Notes: generated from the sequence alone by a model not told the origin. DNA of 64,000 bases from Pohlia nutans (GCA_022496805.1 CM040107.1:13069501-13133500), one strand, 5' to 3'; shown: positions 44,353-55,872, counted from the first letter of the stretch. A program made the numbers and translations.

Positions 44353-46000
44353 TACCACAGCAACACAAGTGATCTTGGACCCCGCGTAGACGGAGAAGAT
44401 ATTTGACCCCACTGTCGTGAACAGCTTCATGAGCGACAAGTAGAACTCCATTCTAGATTCCCCCCTGCACAAACGGTACTGCAGCTCATCGTACGCCCAA
44501 GGCTTCGTATATACCAAAGTGTCTGGCGCCTTGAATTCGTCGGGGATCATCCGCACTATCGGTAATTCGGGGTTTTGCAAGAAGAGGAGCTCCACTTTTG
44601 CTCGCGCCTACTTAGAATTTGCCGGCAAATTGTACAGACGCTCGTTCCTAGCCGGGAGGTAGGTGGCAAATTTCTTCTTGTATTTGTGGAAGACTTCGTC
44701 ACCCTCCGCAAAATGAACTGCCTGGTGCATCTCCTGTATGTCGGCGCAGATAAAAAGCCACGCAGGCACTTGATCGAAGTCCGGTTCACCTCTCCTTTTC
44801 AGAGAGGTCATGAACTCGTAAAAGTACGGCATCACCGTACATGACTTCTCTTTCTGCTCCACCCCGGGGAGGTTCCTGAAGTCGATGACCCCCAATCTCA
44901 TGAATTTGGCCTCGTCGTCATTCCAGACGCCGTCCGCCCTCTCGGAGTGGATGTTTTCCTTCGGGTCGTATGGCCGGTACTGAGCCTTACCAAACGGCTT
45001 CACGAATTCTTTTCATTTTTCCATGAAGACTTTGAAGAATTCGTGCACGTGAGGTGAGATGTCTGCGGTCTTCTTATTTTTGCTCCTAACCTACTTGGCC
45101 GCTCAAGGAGGACATTCATGGTCGCCCTTGTGATGTTGTGGCCCTTGTTGAACTGCCTCCACTTCTCGGGCACTAATTCCCCCGCCGGATTGAAGAGCCC
45201 GAGAGAACGATCGATGTTGTGCAATTCCCATTTGACAAGGTGCTTCCACTTCCTCCTCTACACCCATTTCTTGGTATAATAGCACTTGCCTAGAACCGAG
45301 GATATTGCCTTAATCGTGACTTTCGGGTAGTCCTTGGTCCACTTGGGGTTATCGCGATGAAGGACATGTTTGGCCAATTTTGCGGAGTCCTCGTAGGTTA
45401 AATTTCCCAGCCACTTGAAGAACTCACGCGCGAGATTCCTACTCTCAGGATTCCAGTTCGCCTTTTCCTTGAACTTCCTATCACTATCCGGGTCGGGAAG
45501 CTCGCCGGCACCTGCGCTTGAGATCACTCCGCTCCAAAGAGCAAACACATCGTCCGGCGCAGTGATCAGTTTCAGCTCATTTTGGATGTCGAACAACGCT
45601 TCGGCATTACTTTTCTTTGCGTCTCTCTACACCTGAGCCACGTCGAGCATCGCGAACCGCAGCCTCATAGCAGTTTGAAACTCCTGCAGGGGGTACGTAC
45701 ACCGTTAGCTATTAGGCAGTCATTTAGGTCGACTCGATCTTACCAAACAAATGCTAGTTGAGCGCATGGATTGCACAGTAGTAGGCCAGACAGGGCACAG
45801 AACGAGCGTATTAGGTAGACTCGACCTAACTTGATGTCCTCTCGGACCTACTCTATGGGGACGGACGACGAAGCATATTAGGTCAACTCGATCTGAACAT
45901 TACCTTGAATTTTGCTTTGTTTTCTTTGGACTCCCTCGTCCTCGAGGCGGACGAGGATAGTATGTGCGCGGGGAGCGGAGAGCGGTGAGTAGTGAGCGGA
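44353..46000 (-). pseudogene. unknown multi-exon gene with several in-frame stops
   Basis: The upstream exon (about 46000-45904) encodes SRTRESKENKAKFK, with a GTAATG donor; the next exon starts at 45683 after a CCCTGCAG acceptor. It reads EFQTAMRLRFAMLDVAQ, FDIQNELKLITAPDDVFALW, NLTYEDSAKLAKHVLHRDNP, WELHNIDRSLGLFN, KTADISPHVHEFFKVFMEK, GVWNDDEAKFMRLGVIDF, ICADIQEMHQAVHF and VELLFLQNPELPIVRM to a GTACGT donor near 44352. In-frame TAGs occur near 45628, 45253, 45090 and 44608, and a TGA near 45013; all could come from CAG or CGA. I recognise no family. Confidence 0.45.
45723..45897. repeat. second odd-palindrome family in intron 45684-45903 (3 sites)
   Basis: Sites at 45723-45743, 45811-45829 and 45878-45897 with the TTAGGTCGA-S-TCGACCTAA pattern. 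This 220-bp intron is defined by GTAATG (45903) and CTGCAG (45684-45689). Confidence 0.7.
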
Positions 46001-46079
46001 GAAATGTGGGATTACGAGCAAGAATTTTAGGTCAACCGTGGTCAACGACACTAAAATTAGCAATTATTCGAATATTCGG

Positions 46080-46404
46080 TTATGTTTAGTAAGTTTTAGT
46101 ACCTATGACCGTGGAATATTTGGTACCTATTACCGTGGTTTAGGGTGAGTGGTTCAGAGATAAAGGCACATTAAAGGGTTTAGGGTCTCTATAACCGTCG
46201 TAATTAGGGTTTAATTCGGGGTTTAGGGTAGAAAGAGATTGTTATTTCTGCATCTTATTAGGGGCTAATCCACTCGTTTGGAGATAATTATTTGAAATGC
46301 ATAGCAAATTTAGCGTTTAGACCAGTTTGGGTAAACGATAGAAAAAAAACCAGAGTTTAGGGTTTAGGGTTTCGTAAATAATATAACATGATTTTCAAAA
46401 CTGC
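46080..46404. repeat. telomere-like TTTAGGG-rich spacer
   Basis: Scattered TTTAGGG words, densest at 46355-46373 (two full repeats in tandem). An interstitial telomere-like or telo-box sequence; no gene. Confidence 0.6.
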
Positions 46405-46431
46405 AGTAGTGGCCCTTTTAGTCTCACTACA
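46405..46431. repeat. 27-bp sequence shared with 53527-53553
   Basis: Begins AGTAGTGGCCC and ends TCTCACTACAA, with an internal GTAGTG/CACTAC inverted pair. It lies about 60 bp beyond the 3' end of the MULE gene. Confidence 0.8.
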
Positions 46432-46489
46432 ATTTCATTGATTTGAAGAGTGAACATGTCAATAATGGAACTACCAACATTTTTGTATC

Positions 46490-49400
46490 CTAGGGTGTTG
46501 GATGAGTCAACAATCCGCTCTCAAGAACTAGCTTAACTTCGTTGAAGCTAAGAGTGGGTACATGTATGAAGGCATCTACATCAGCATTACACCCACAAAC
46601 GACCATGAAGACAAAATAGAGATGTTTGCAGTGAGCCCATTGGTTGCGTCCTCTTTTTGCCTTGGTCACCATCTCCTTGAAATAAGGGCAGGAGCAGTCT
46701 GGAAACTGGGAAATTGTGAGAAAGTACTGCTGATTTGTCGAAGGCGTGCCCGAATCCAACGTGACGATGCAACCCTAAGGCAGGGACTGGAACCATGTCC
46801 ACCTTCCTTATGCAACCCTTGAATGCTGCAGCGCTAGCACAGTTGTTAGCTTGCTTGATGGATGGGCTCTTCTTGTTGCGTTGGACATTCTTGCGATGAC
46901 GTCGCTTGGGAACTTGAGCAGGGAAAGCTGGAGTTACATATGTTGACAAGTCGACGGAAAGAGGGTGGTCTTGGAGGAGCCTTCGGGGCAATATAACCTC
47001 GCGCTGTGGAAGTCGAAAGCCAGCGTATTCTAGGGCAAGTATCTCCTTGCGTGTTAGGGTAGTACCGTTCTTCACGGGCCAAATGTCGGGGACCTCAGGG
47101 CGGGACATAACCCACTTTCTGCGAGTTCCTTTGACACACCTCTCGATGTCGTCGTTGCAGAAGAAGAATTGCATGCGCTCCTTGCGATTCTTCTTGTAGT
47201 TGTCCATCATGCCCGTGTACGTCGGAGCAGCGGTAGATTTCCCGTCTTGTATGATTCGAGCGATGCACTTCTTCTTAGTCACAGCCTGCTGCGCGAAACA
47301 AGCCTTCGCAGATGGGTGTTCTAGCCTAGCTATGTGCCACTGACTCTCGTTGCAAGCCGTTTCTTGCACTGAAGTAACGTGGTGTAGAGCTATTGCTGGG
47401 GTTGCATCTTGAACCTGCACTTGTACATCAGACTTCTCTAGTTCTTGGGGAGAGATTGAGAGCTCTACAAGAGAAGCATTTAGGTTTAGGGCGTTGTTCC
47501 TTGCACCCCTGGTCTGCACTCGAGGACGAGAGATGTTGATCTTGTCAGGTCTATGAGAGTCATACTCCGAACCGATGGGAACATCTGCTCTCCGCTTCAA
47601 CGACAGGAAGACTTCTTCTTCTTCGAGTTGAGGCATTCGAGTGCAAAACTCCTCCGCTTCAGGCATCTTTGCTAATTTTTTGTGTAGGGATTTCGATATC
47701 CCCGTGCGCTCTGTAGACTTCTGTGCAATCCGGAGTTTCAATTCTTCTTTGGTAGGGCCAGTTCCGGCTCTACCCCTTGAGGTACTGATAGTACGCGACG
47801 CTCTGCATGAAGGTTCAGACGAAGTCATCCACAGTAGCGACAAACAGGTCTGACCCTCGATCACCAGATTTCTGTTTCCATTTGTTGTGGATACTTTCAG
47901 TTAAGTTGCAAGAAGGCATTTCCGCCAACTCGTCCTCGGTGAGGTCCTGGAATATAGAAAGCAATGCACATTTAGAGTTTGTAGTTGTAGAGAGGAGAAC
48001 AAGCAATGGCATGGACTTAGGGTTTTCAGTTTAGGGTTTAGAAGCTTAGAAGTTGCATGGATCCTCCCCACTGGCAGTATCAAAAATGCCAGAAGGCTAG
48101 CCATAAGTCGAGACGCCTCAGTCCATCTTCACTAGCAGTTCCGGAGGAGTGCCACCAAGCTCGGATACCAAGATTGCGGGAATCTGCGTCCGCTTGCGTC
48201 GAGGCGTTCTTGTATTGCTTGCACAGCACGCGATGTTGGTCTTGGAGGTCAGGTCTGATGTCAGCCTTCGTGTGCTTCTCCAATGACTGCACCCAATGGA
48301 AGAGACATGTTCGCTCTTTATTAGGCATTGGGATTGAAGCATCTCCACTCCCGTACACAATACGTACAACATTCCAGTTTGCTTGCGCGCTGTCTGCCAT
48401 GAAGCCCTTGAAGTTTGGATGTTGAAGTCCGTGGCGAGCAACAACGGCGTTGAGATTCTTCCAAATGACCATTTGAGCCGCGACGTCTTCCGACTGCATA
48501 TCGCACAACGCAATGGTCATAACACGGCAGCCCATAGTTGTCCACTGTTTCACCCTCTTCACATGATCGAACATGAGCCATGCGTTCTCCAGGTCTCCAC
48601 CAGGCTGCATTCGCTTCACAAGATCAACTCCGCTACCGGGACCAATCTCTGACATTTTGAAGACGAAGACCTTGTCCGACTCCAATCTTTGACCGGGGAA
48701 CTTGTTCTCCTGGACAAATGGCCAGTTGCTGGAGCCGCGAAGCTTGGTGATGCTATCCATGATACCGAACTTTCGGAAGTACTTATGGAAGTTGCGAATG
48801 TTGGGGGAAGTCAACTCCTTGCATCTGTCAAAGAGCGGCAGGAGGTCATCGAGTTCAAGAGTTTTTTATTCTGCTCCTTCGGCTGCCACAAGCATATCCC
48901 CTACCATCTCTTTTGTTGCCTCTAAGACGATCACAGACTTTGTTGCAGAAGGAGTTCGGTACACATGCTCCTCCACCAAAGTCTCGCCTCTGACAATATC
49001 TTCTCGGTAAGCCCCGACCTTGACAGGGTGGTCGTCAGTTCCTAAATGAACACAAGCTCGAGTCATGGTGTTTTTGCCTAGGACGTACTATATTTTTGCA
49101 TCGCAGGTTGCAAGACAGGAGGGAGGAACTTTACAACATTTGCAAACAAGGGTGGAGTCCTTGGGAGGATTAGTTCTCACGTCAAAAACAAATGAAGATA
49201 CTACATCCCACTCAGTTTCGTTTACAGCTGTCGTGCGGTGAACGCGGGTTAGAAAATCGCAGTCTACATTTTCACATCGTAAATGTCCACAACAAGAGGA
49301 GGTACGGAATATCAACCCAAAATCATTGACAATGTTGGACGTGTGAGTACGAGTCCACACATGCCCATCATAGTGTTTGTCCATGCCACGGAGTTGCTTC

Positions 49401-50069
49401 GCTTTGCCAACGGAGGGAACTCAAAGATGACATCGCCATTGTACTGGGGTGGCAAGAACTCGACTCGTATGATAGAGGTAGAGTTGTAGTCACATTTTTG
49501 AATATATTCCTAGAACCCTTTCTAGCACATAGCAATTTCAGGCACTCTACGATACTTTGTTTTGGTGACACAGAAAGCGGTGTAGGCTGCTTACAACTGG
49601 AAGGACAACTGCTTGCAGAAGTTTGGGGATTAGGTTGAGAAGGAGGAAGGATAGGATCATCTTCTACATTCTCTGGGACGTCATCATCACTAAATTCATA
49701 GATGGTCTTTAAACTTGGCTCAATTTTCACTCGGCCTGGCATGGTGGTTTGCCCAGTGCAAATAGATGACTCCCTTGGAGTCAAGAGTTCGGTAGATGCA
49801 CCCATAAGGCAATCGGATAGACCGTAAGCTCTATACCTACCTGCTTTAAGCAACCACACTCTTCTATCTTCAGTAGTGGTTAGGAGCTGCCTAACGGTGT
49901 GCGTAAGTAGACCAGACTCTGCATCGAATACCTCTTTATCAACGTGCACTGTTGCTGCAAGAAATTGAAACGTTAAACTAAGACTTAACACTGAAACGAC
50001 TGCTACTCCGTTGTCCCCTAGCGGGAAGGAAGTAGGGACGCTTGCTCCTTCGACACGAACAAGTGCCAT
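46490..50069 (-). pseudogene. MULE-type transposase with zinc-like motif and SWIM finger (copy B)
   Basis: ATG at 50069. In order: an N-terminal domain matching copy A (LLKAGRYRAYGL, EFLPPQYNGDVIFEFPP), the zinc-like GHLRCENVDCDFLTR at about 49230, and KSVIVLEATKEMVGDML. The MULE DDE-type region at 48080-48814 has RVMTIALCDMQSED, FKGFMADSAQANWN, VVRIVYG and ERTCLFHWVQSLEKHTKADI. Then come NLTESIHNKWKQKSG, a charged region at 46760-47760, and a SWIM finger at about 46600-46720 (DCSCPYFKEM ... WAHCKHLYF, CxC...CxH). Lesions include frameshifts near 49384, 48080 and 47800, TAG near 49085, TAA near 48863 and further stops near 47800. The full-length layout is readable but not functional. Confidence 0.7.
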
Positions 50070-50560
50070 GCTCTACTCTTGGGGAAGTGTATATTCAAGA
50101 CATTCAATGCAATCCGGAATGAGAGTGAGCATTTGGGAGATGAACGCTTAACTCAAGATGTCTGTTTCTGGATCCCTGAATCATAAATCAAGTTGAATGT
50201 ATTTCTACAGAGATACGATTTTAGGGTGCAGCTATTGCTTTTAGAACACCACTAGGAATGGAAGTAGCCGTCTCAACACTGACAGATGTCTAAAAAGTTT
50301 TGCATAGATGCTGCACGATGAGCATCATGGCAAGTTGACAGAAGAGTCAGGTATCAAGATTAGACTATCTTAATGCATGAATGATGCTGACCTCATACTT
50401 GGCCGCTGATTGATTTGAATTCTCATTGTCAGACTGGTTTGACGGCCGCCAAGCTGTTTGTCAGCTGCATTCTATCAAAAGAAATCATTCGAAATAGAAG
50501 TCATTAATTGCTAGAGCAGGTACAAAGCTGTTAACTGCTTGAACGATGTGAGTTCTTCAG
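50070..50560. other. spacer upstream of MULE copy B
   Basis: Possible divergent promoter region between the MULE gene and the short plus-strand ORF. No motif supported. Confidence 0.3.
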
Positions 50561-50561
50561 T

Positions 50562-50850
50562 ATGCCTAGAGGAGCCCAGAAGAGAAGACGGAAGAGTAGT
50601 CTCAGGTTTAGTAGTAGAAAGCAATTGATGCGAAGAAGGATGAAGTTGAGGAGTGGAAGCACTCAAGAACCTGCAAAGGTGGACACGCAAAGAGTTTTGG
50701 ATTAAGGCAACATTGTCTCTGAGCGGGAGTTGGAGTCGATTCAAGAGACAGACTATGAGACGTCCAAGCAAAGCAAACAACCAGAAATTTGTGAGGAGGG
50801 AAGTGATTCCGATGAAGAGTCGCAAGATGTTGAGGTAATCATTGATGCGT
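50562..50850 (+). pseudogene. short basic-to-acidic ORF divergent from MULE copy B
   Basis: ATG 50562 gives a basic start (QKRRRKSSLRFSSRKQL, RRRMKLRSGS), a TAA near 50703, then in the same frame an acidic stretch (EGSDSDEESQDVEVIID). It may correspond to the ORF at 21463, which has a similar layout. Function unknown. Confidence 0.3.
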
Positions 50851-50879
50851 TTGATGTGAGGAGTCTGATCAAACTATAT

Positions 50880-51750
50880 ACAATTCTTTTTAGTTTGTGA
50901 TGTGTCATTTGAATGGCACATGGGCCTTACTCTAGTATTAATAAGTTAGCCCAGGGCCTTACTTACGTATTCGTGCACCATGGCATTATTTGCATCATTC
51001 TATATATTCTGGCCTATGCCCTGAGCTTCCCCTTGTCAGGTGGGCCCTGGTCCTTTATGGGTTAACGCCATTTTGACTATGGCCTTGTTCTCAATTCATC
51101 GGGCTTGTCCATTCGGGCCTTGCTGTGTATCCTAATTTCTGGCCACTGGCTTCACTCTGCTCTCGGCTTGTGTTTTATGGGTTCCGGCTTTGCATCTGCC
51201 GTGGCGCCGATCAGGGTTTAGCTGGTGGCCCTCGTCTTCGGCCATTGCTTTTGGATTACTGCTCGCTCAAGTTTGGGATTACTGCTCGCTCGAGTACCCT
51301 AGCTCCTCACTTAAGGACCTGTCGGAGGCGACCTCTCTTGACAGGGTTTCATCCTTGCTCTCGAGGGTTTGCCCCCAGCCTCTCTTGACTGGGTTTGCTC
51401 CATTCTCTTCAAGGTTTGCTCCTCCCTCTCTTGACAAGGTTTGCTCGTTGCCTCTATCAACACTGGATTGGCGTTTAGGGTCTCCAACTGATTGCTAGCA
51501 TCCATTTGTACTGTTAGTACAAATCACTCATTAATGGCGACAGAGTACTAGTGTTTCACTATTGACATCTTGGATTTCACAGATGGGAGGCATCGATGAT
51601 CTGGAAGGTGCAGGAAACGTTGTGGGACAAGTAATGGAGCTTCCAAGGAACGTGGAAATGAAGACGGGGGCCACATTCGAATCGGAGGCCACGCCCAACA
51701 CTACCTAGCCGCCGGAACAAGGTATTTCAAATGTCTATGCCATCGCTGGA
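50880..51750. other. spacer with a small minisatellite (51330-51450)
   Basis: GGGCCT-rich 50920-51120. At 51330-51450, three imperfect copies of a CCTCTCTTGACAGGGTTTGCTC unit. No supported gene. Confidence 0.4.
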
Positions 51751-51759
51751 TGTTAAACC

Positions 51760-52530
51760 CTTAACCCCTGTGGAGGTCAATTTACTTTGGTAACACAAAA
51801 GTGTGCAGCCTTTGTGTGAGCTCACATTCTTTTCATACACCAGTGGAAGCCTGGCTAGCCCAAGCCGGTTTGTGCCTATCCCTTTGGAGGTCATTTTTTA
51901 TTTTTTTGAACACTAAACTTTAGCTTATTGTGTGAGCTCATCACGTATTCTAAACACTGTGGAAGGCTCGGGCTTAACCCAGCCGGTGCCGGCCTCCCTT
52001 TGTAGGTCATTTTTTATTTTATTTTTACACTGAACTCTGGCTTTTTGTGTGAGCTCATCACGTATTCTAAACACTGTGGAAGGTAGGGCTTAACCCAGCC
52101 GGTGCCGGCTTCCTTTTGGAGGTCATTTTTTTATTTTTTTGTCACGCTCAACTCTGCCTTTTTAGTGAGCTCATCACGTATTCTAAACACCTGTGGAAGC
52201 CCTGGCTTGACCCAGCCGGTGCTGGCCTTAGTTTGGAGGTCATTCTTAATTCTTTTGTAGCACTAAACTTTGGCTTATTGTGTGAGCTCATCACGTATTC
52301 TAAACACTGTGGAAGGCTTGGGCTTAACCCAGCCGGTGCCGGCCTCCCTTTGGAGGTCATTTTCAATTTTTTTGTAACACTCAACTCTGCCTTTTTGTGT
52401 GAGCTCATCACGTATTCTAATCACGGTGGAAGGCAAGGCTTAACCCAGCCGGTGCCGGCCTCCCTTTTGGGAGGTCAATTTTAATTTTTTTTTAACACTA
52501 AAATGCTGGCTCTGTGTGAGCTCATAAGGT
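51760..52530. repeat. regular 117-bp tandem repeat, about 6.5 units
   Basis: The landmark GAGCTC falls at 51818, 51934, 52051, 52167, 52284, 52401 and 52518, so periods are 116, 117, 116, 117, 117 and 117 bp. Each unit carries CACGTATTCTAAACACTGTGG, CCCAGCCGGTGCCGGCC, a TTTGGAGGTCATTTTT run and ACTCAACTCTG. The period is far more regular than in the other repeats here. Confidence 0.92.
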
Positions 52531-52539
52531 TTTCTAAAT

Positions 52540-53526
52540 TTTGTGTTTCTTTACTCATGTCTTCTGCAGAGAATCTAAGTAATTTAATTTGGGAACTACA
52601 AAATATCAGAGCCCAACTTATATTGAACCATGGAGTTATTTTGATCTCAATGAAGTTGGCGACCAGAACTTTGATATGTCTCAGAGCTAAGGGTTCAGGG
52701 TTTAGTACTCAATGGGTAGTGGTTACAGCTTTGAACCAAGTATTAAGATGCAACGATCTAGTTTCTCTTGTGAGGAAATTTTGATAATCAGTGCTTTCAA
52801 TATTGTATGTACACTCTATGGTTTCATACCAATTAATTATGGACCTATGCGGTTTTTATATCGTAAGTGGAATGTGTCATGCTTGTCTTTCCATGATGGT
52901 TCAATGGGAATATTGTGTACTGTAGATCACACGTGGTATGGATTCAATGGGGATTTTGTGTAAGAGGTTACATATTGAATAACGGGAATGCCAGCATGTG
53001 AGCCTAGAGAGGAGAGCCTGAGAGCCCAAGAGCCTGAGAGCCTAGGAAAATTTCAATTTTTTTTTGGTTTTCTCTGTAAGGGACCTATAACCGTGGATTC
53101 AGTATGTATTGAATTTGGAGTATAATTGAACTGCAAATTTTCCATTTACATACATGTATGCAAATAGTTTATGAAACATTTAGGGTTTAAGTATCAAGGG
53201 TGTATCGTTTGAACATTGAAAAATTATACATGAACAAGAGAGTATACAAATCAATGACGTTGGATAGTAAAGTTTAGGATTTTGGGTTTAGGGTAGTACA
53301 ACACGGGTGGCATTAAATTGGGTTTAGGTTTAGAACATAAATGTGTAATTGGTATAATTCACATACTACATCTATGCAAATTAATAATGAAAATTTGAGG
53401 GTTTAGGGTTTAGGGTGTAGAGATTGAACATTCAAAATTGCAATATGAACAAAGGAGTGAACAAATCAATGAGTTGGAGAGTAGAATGGTTAGCAATGTG
53501 AGGTACAACACAAATGTAAAAATCCC
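52540..53526. other. spacer with telomere-like words
   Basis: No supported gene. TTTAGGG words recur from 53180, with two in tandem at 53400-53416. The layout mirrors 46080-46404. Confidence 0.4.
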
Positions 53527-53553
53527 AAGTAGTGGCCCTTTTAGTCTCACTAC
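53527..53553. repeat. 27-bp sequence shared with 46405-46431
   Basis: Same AGTAGTGGCCC ... TCTCACTACAA sequence, about 54 bp beyond the stop of the methylase-like gene. Confidence 0.8.
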
Positions 53554-53606
53554 AAATATCAAATAGAAAGTAGTACAAATATGTGGAGAGAACATAAAAG
53601 TTCCTC

Positions 53607-53904
53607 TCAATCATCACTAGAATTACCGGTACTAGTAGACCCTGAGCAAGAGCTAGATGTAGAGCGGCTCGATGAACAAATACCATCATAATCAGACTCC
53701 TCAGCCTCATCATCAAAGTATACAAGTGCGTCAGAATTCAACACCTTTGGCTTTGGAATGTGATCCCTAATACCATGTCCTGCAAGAGCCTGTGCAATAG
53801 GCTCAATGTAGCATGGCAACTGAAAAGGTTTGGGTGGGCTCTCAAGAAACTCTGGCCTTGCAAAAAATGGCCTCTGCACGGTAGAATTCGTGGTCTTCAT
53901 TTTT
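53607..53904 (-). CDS. last exon: C-terminal Ser-rich tail of the methylase-like gene
   Basis: Follows a TTTGTACAG acceptor. Reads KMKTTNSTVQRPFFARPEF, IEPIAQALAGHGIRDHIPKP, a DDEAEESDYDG acidic patch and a Ser/Thr-rich end, with TGA at 53607. The reading-frame link to the previous exon is uncertain; it works only if the weaker of two overlapping donors is used. Confidence 0.45.
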
Positions 53905-53999
53905 CTGTACAAAGAAAAGAAAATGAACATGAGAACAAAGTGATCAAGAATTTATGAAACAAAGCATCAATTGGAATGTTTAGGGTCAAACTTACTTAC

Positions 54000-54203
54000 T
54001 GAATCGGGATTTCTTCAACACTCGAACAACCGCAGATGGAACTGCGTCTCGATCCTCTGATGCAGACGATGATGCAACGACTGGCTCGGGTTCGGGTTGA
54101 CGGGCACGCCGCATAGACAATAGCACCCCATCAAACAACTCTTGGTCCTCTTCAAGTGCCACAAGGTGGCGTTGCACGCGGTGGCATGCCAACAATGACG
54201 CAC
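54000..54203 (-). CDS. methylase-like exon with motif I second half
   Basis: Joined to the previous exon it completes LDCTAMTG-ASLLACH, followed by RHLVALEEDQELFDGVL. This fits the motif I / adenosylmethionine-binding end of N4/N6 DNA methylases (VLDPFxGSGT... then a G(I/V)E-type acidic residue). Donor GTAAGT at 53994-53999. An acidic/Ser tail follows. Confidence 0.5.
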
Positions 54204-54349
54204 CTAAAACAATGCATGGAACAAAAATACATGCAATAGTTATAAGTAAAAAGTGAACGAGAAATAGAAACAAATAGAAAGAATGGAAATATGTTGAAGA
54301 TATTGAATTCAAGAAATATATAGAAAAAATTGATGTTATAAAAATAAAC

Positions 54350-54616
54350 CTGTCATAGCGGTGCAATCCAAGACAACATCGTTGGGGCGAGAAGTAGCCT
54401 CAATCAACATCTGTATGAACTGACTATCGTTCTCACGAGGACCTCGCCAGGGCTTAATTCCATTCATTTTTTGGGAACTCTTGGTGGTGAAATTCTGTAA
54501 CATATCATCACAGGCCACATCTAATCCGATGCCTCAAGAGTTGGGATAGATTGAAATGCAAACCGTCCTCCAGCAACCTCTGGTAACTCACGAACTAAGA
54601 GATACACTCCAAACCG
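54350..54616 (-). pseudogene. methylase-like exon with KPWRG and motif I first half, frameshifted
   Basis: Begins RFGVYLLVRELPEVAGG after an ACATAG acceptor, shifts frame near 54525, then VACDDMLQNFTTKSSQKMNG, IKPWRGPREN, FIQMLIEATSRPNDVVLDCT. The order KPxxG/E - I..LI..S.P.DVVLD is the hallmark of the C-terminal part of beta-class DNA methylases. It ends at G|GTTTAT. Confidence 0.5.
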
Positions 54617-54711
54617 CTATGTTTGCATCATATATAACCAAAAGAATTAGTTGATAGAAAAAGCAAAACAATATTGGAAGAAAAAAAACTAGATAGTGGA
54701 TGAGAATTTAC

Positions 54712-55059
54712 CGTCTTGAGATGGTTGACTGGTGATGCCAAATGAAGCCTATTCATGCAAGTCCAATCTTTAAACAACGTAAAGCCCGTTGCGTTACTGT
54801 AACCAAGAATGTTAGCCTTGGTAGACTGTCTGTATGGATGGATTACGATGATAGCGCCATCATCAACCAAGTGATTGTCTGCAAAGTCAAAAATCGGGTC
54901 AAGCCAGTCCTCTTCTGCTGTATTCCACTCTGGAATCTGACCTGGCAGATCTGAGATAGTGGGAACAGGAAGGTTCTTGGGCATGTCCACAAGAATCAGA
55001 TCAACACATGGATCCTTGCAGGACTTTCTTTTGAACACTCGCGGACGGTCTGCTTTGTG
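54712..55059 (-). CDS. methylase-like exon with degenerate motif IV
   Basis: Reads HKADRPRVFKRKSCKD, VDLILVDMPKNLPVPTI, WLDPIFDFADNHLVDDGAII and VIHPYRQSTKANILGYSNAT. LVDMPKN sits where beta-class methylases have (D/N/S)PP(Y/F/W): the Asp and one Pro are kept, while the second Pro and aromatic are not. Catalysis may be lost or altered. A DGAIIVIH strand like that after motif IV follows. Splice sites are TTTTGCAG and GTAAAT. Confidence 0.5.
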
Positions 55060-55163
55060 CTGCAAAAAAAAACAAACACAAATTAGTAAACCGAAAAATC
55101 CAAGCTGAACAAAAGAAAATAATTGAATTATAAATTGTCAAAGAAGTATGACAAGCATTTTAC

Positions 55164-55872
55164 CTCATCCAAGAAACTCTGAATCTCTACAAACACCTTT
55201 GGGAGAGGATCATCTTCGTTTTGTGGAAGAGCTGCTCCAAGTGAGGTGTTGAGGACCAATTCATCGATTTGCTGGTCCTCTCCTAAGTCTACCAGCTCAA
55301 GAATTTGGCCACAAAATACCTTGTCTTGTGAAAGCTCCAAGTATGCAGCATCTCTCTTGGTTCCCCGCTGCTCTTGGTTCTGGTGCTGAGATTCTGCATC
55401 AACAACACTAGAAGAAGAAGGCTTTGGGACTTCTTGTACCTTTGGATTCTTCTTCTTCTCCTCTTTTTTGGCGATCTTCTCAGCTTGTTTGTCAATCCTG
55501 GCTTGCTCACGAGCGGGTACCTTCTCTTCTTGTTGAGTAATCTTCATGGCCTTCTTCTTGTCTTCAGCTTCAACTTTGGCAATGAGTTTAAGCCGTGCCT
55601 CCTCATCAAGCTTGTCTAACTCACCAACCAACAAGGTAGGTGTATCGGCAGTCTCAGCTGAGGATTTGAGATCCTTCTCATCTGCGTGAACAAAACCCAA
55701 CCCACAGTCCAAGTACCACCCAACCCCCTTGAGATGTGTGCTGGTCCACGACTTCAACTGTAGCGGAGAAAACATGCAAAACTCAGAACTCCGATCCATC
55801 CAACTCTCAAGAAACACTGGAAGATCTGTCTTGGAAATTGCCTTCTTCTCGAGTAGCTCATGCTTGAAGTAC
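55164..55872 (-). CDS. charged coiled-coil linker exon, about 236 codons
   Basis: In frame with both neighbours. Starts YFKHELLEKKAISKTDLPVF, contains GVGWYLDCGLGFVHADEKDL, then a long Lys/Glu coiled-coil-like stretch (EEARLKLIAKVEAEDKKKA, ARIDKQAEKIAKKEEKKK), a Ser/Gln linker, and KVFCGQILELVDLGEDQQ. The acceptor AG is at 55873-55874; the copia LTR edge lies only 14 nt from the exon. Confidence 0.6.

Noticed and set aside
46355..46373. A true telomere or chromosome end
   Set aside because: There are only two tandem TTTAGGG units, with ordinary sequence on both sides.
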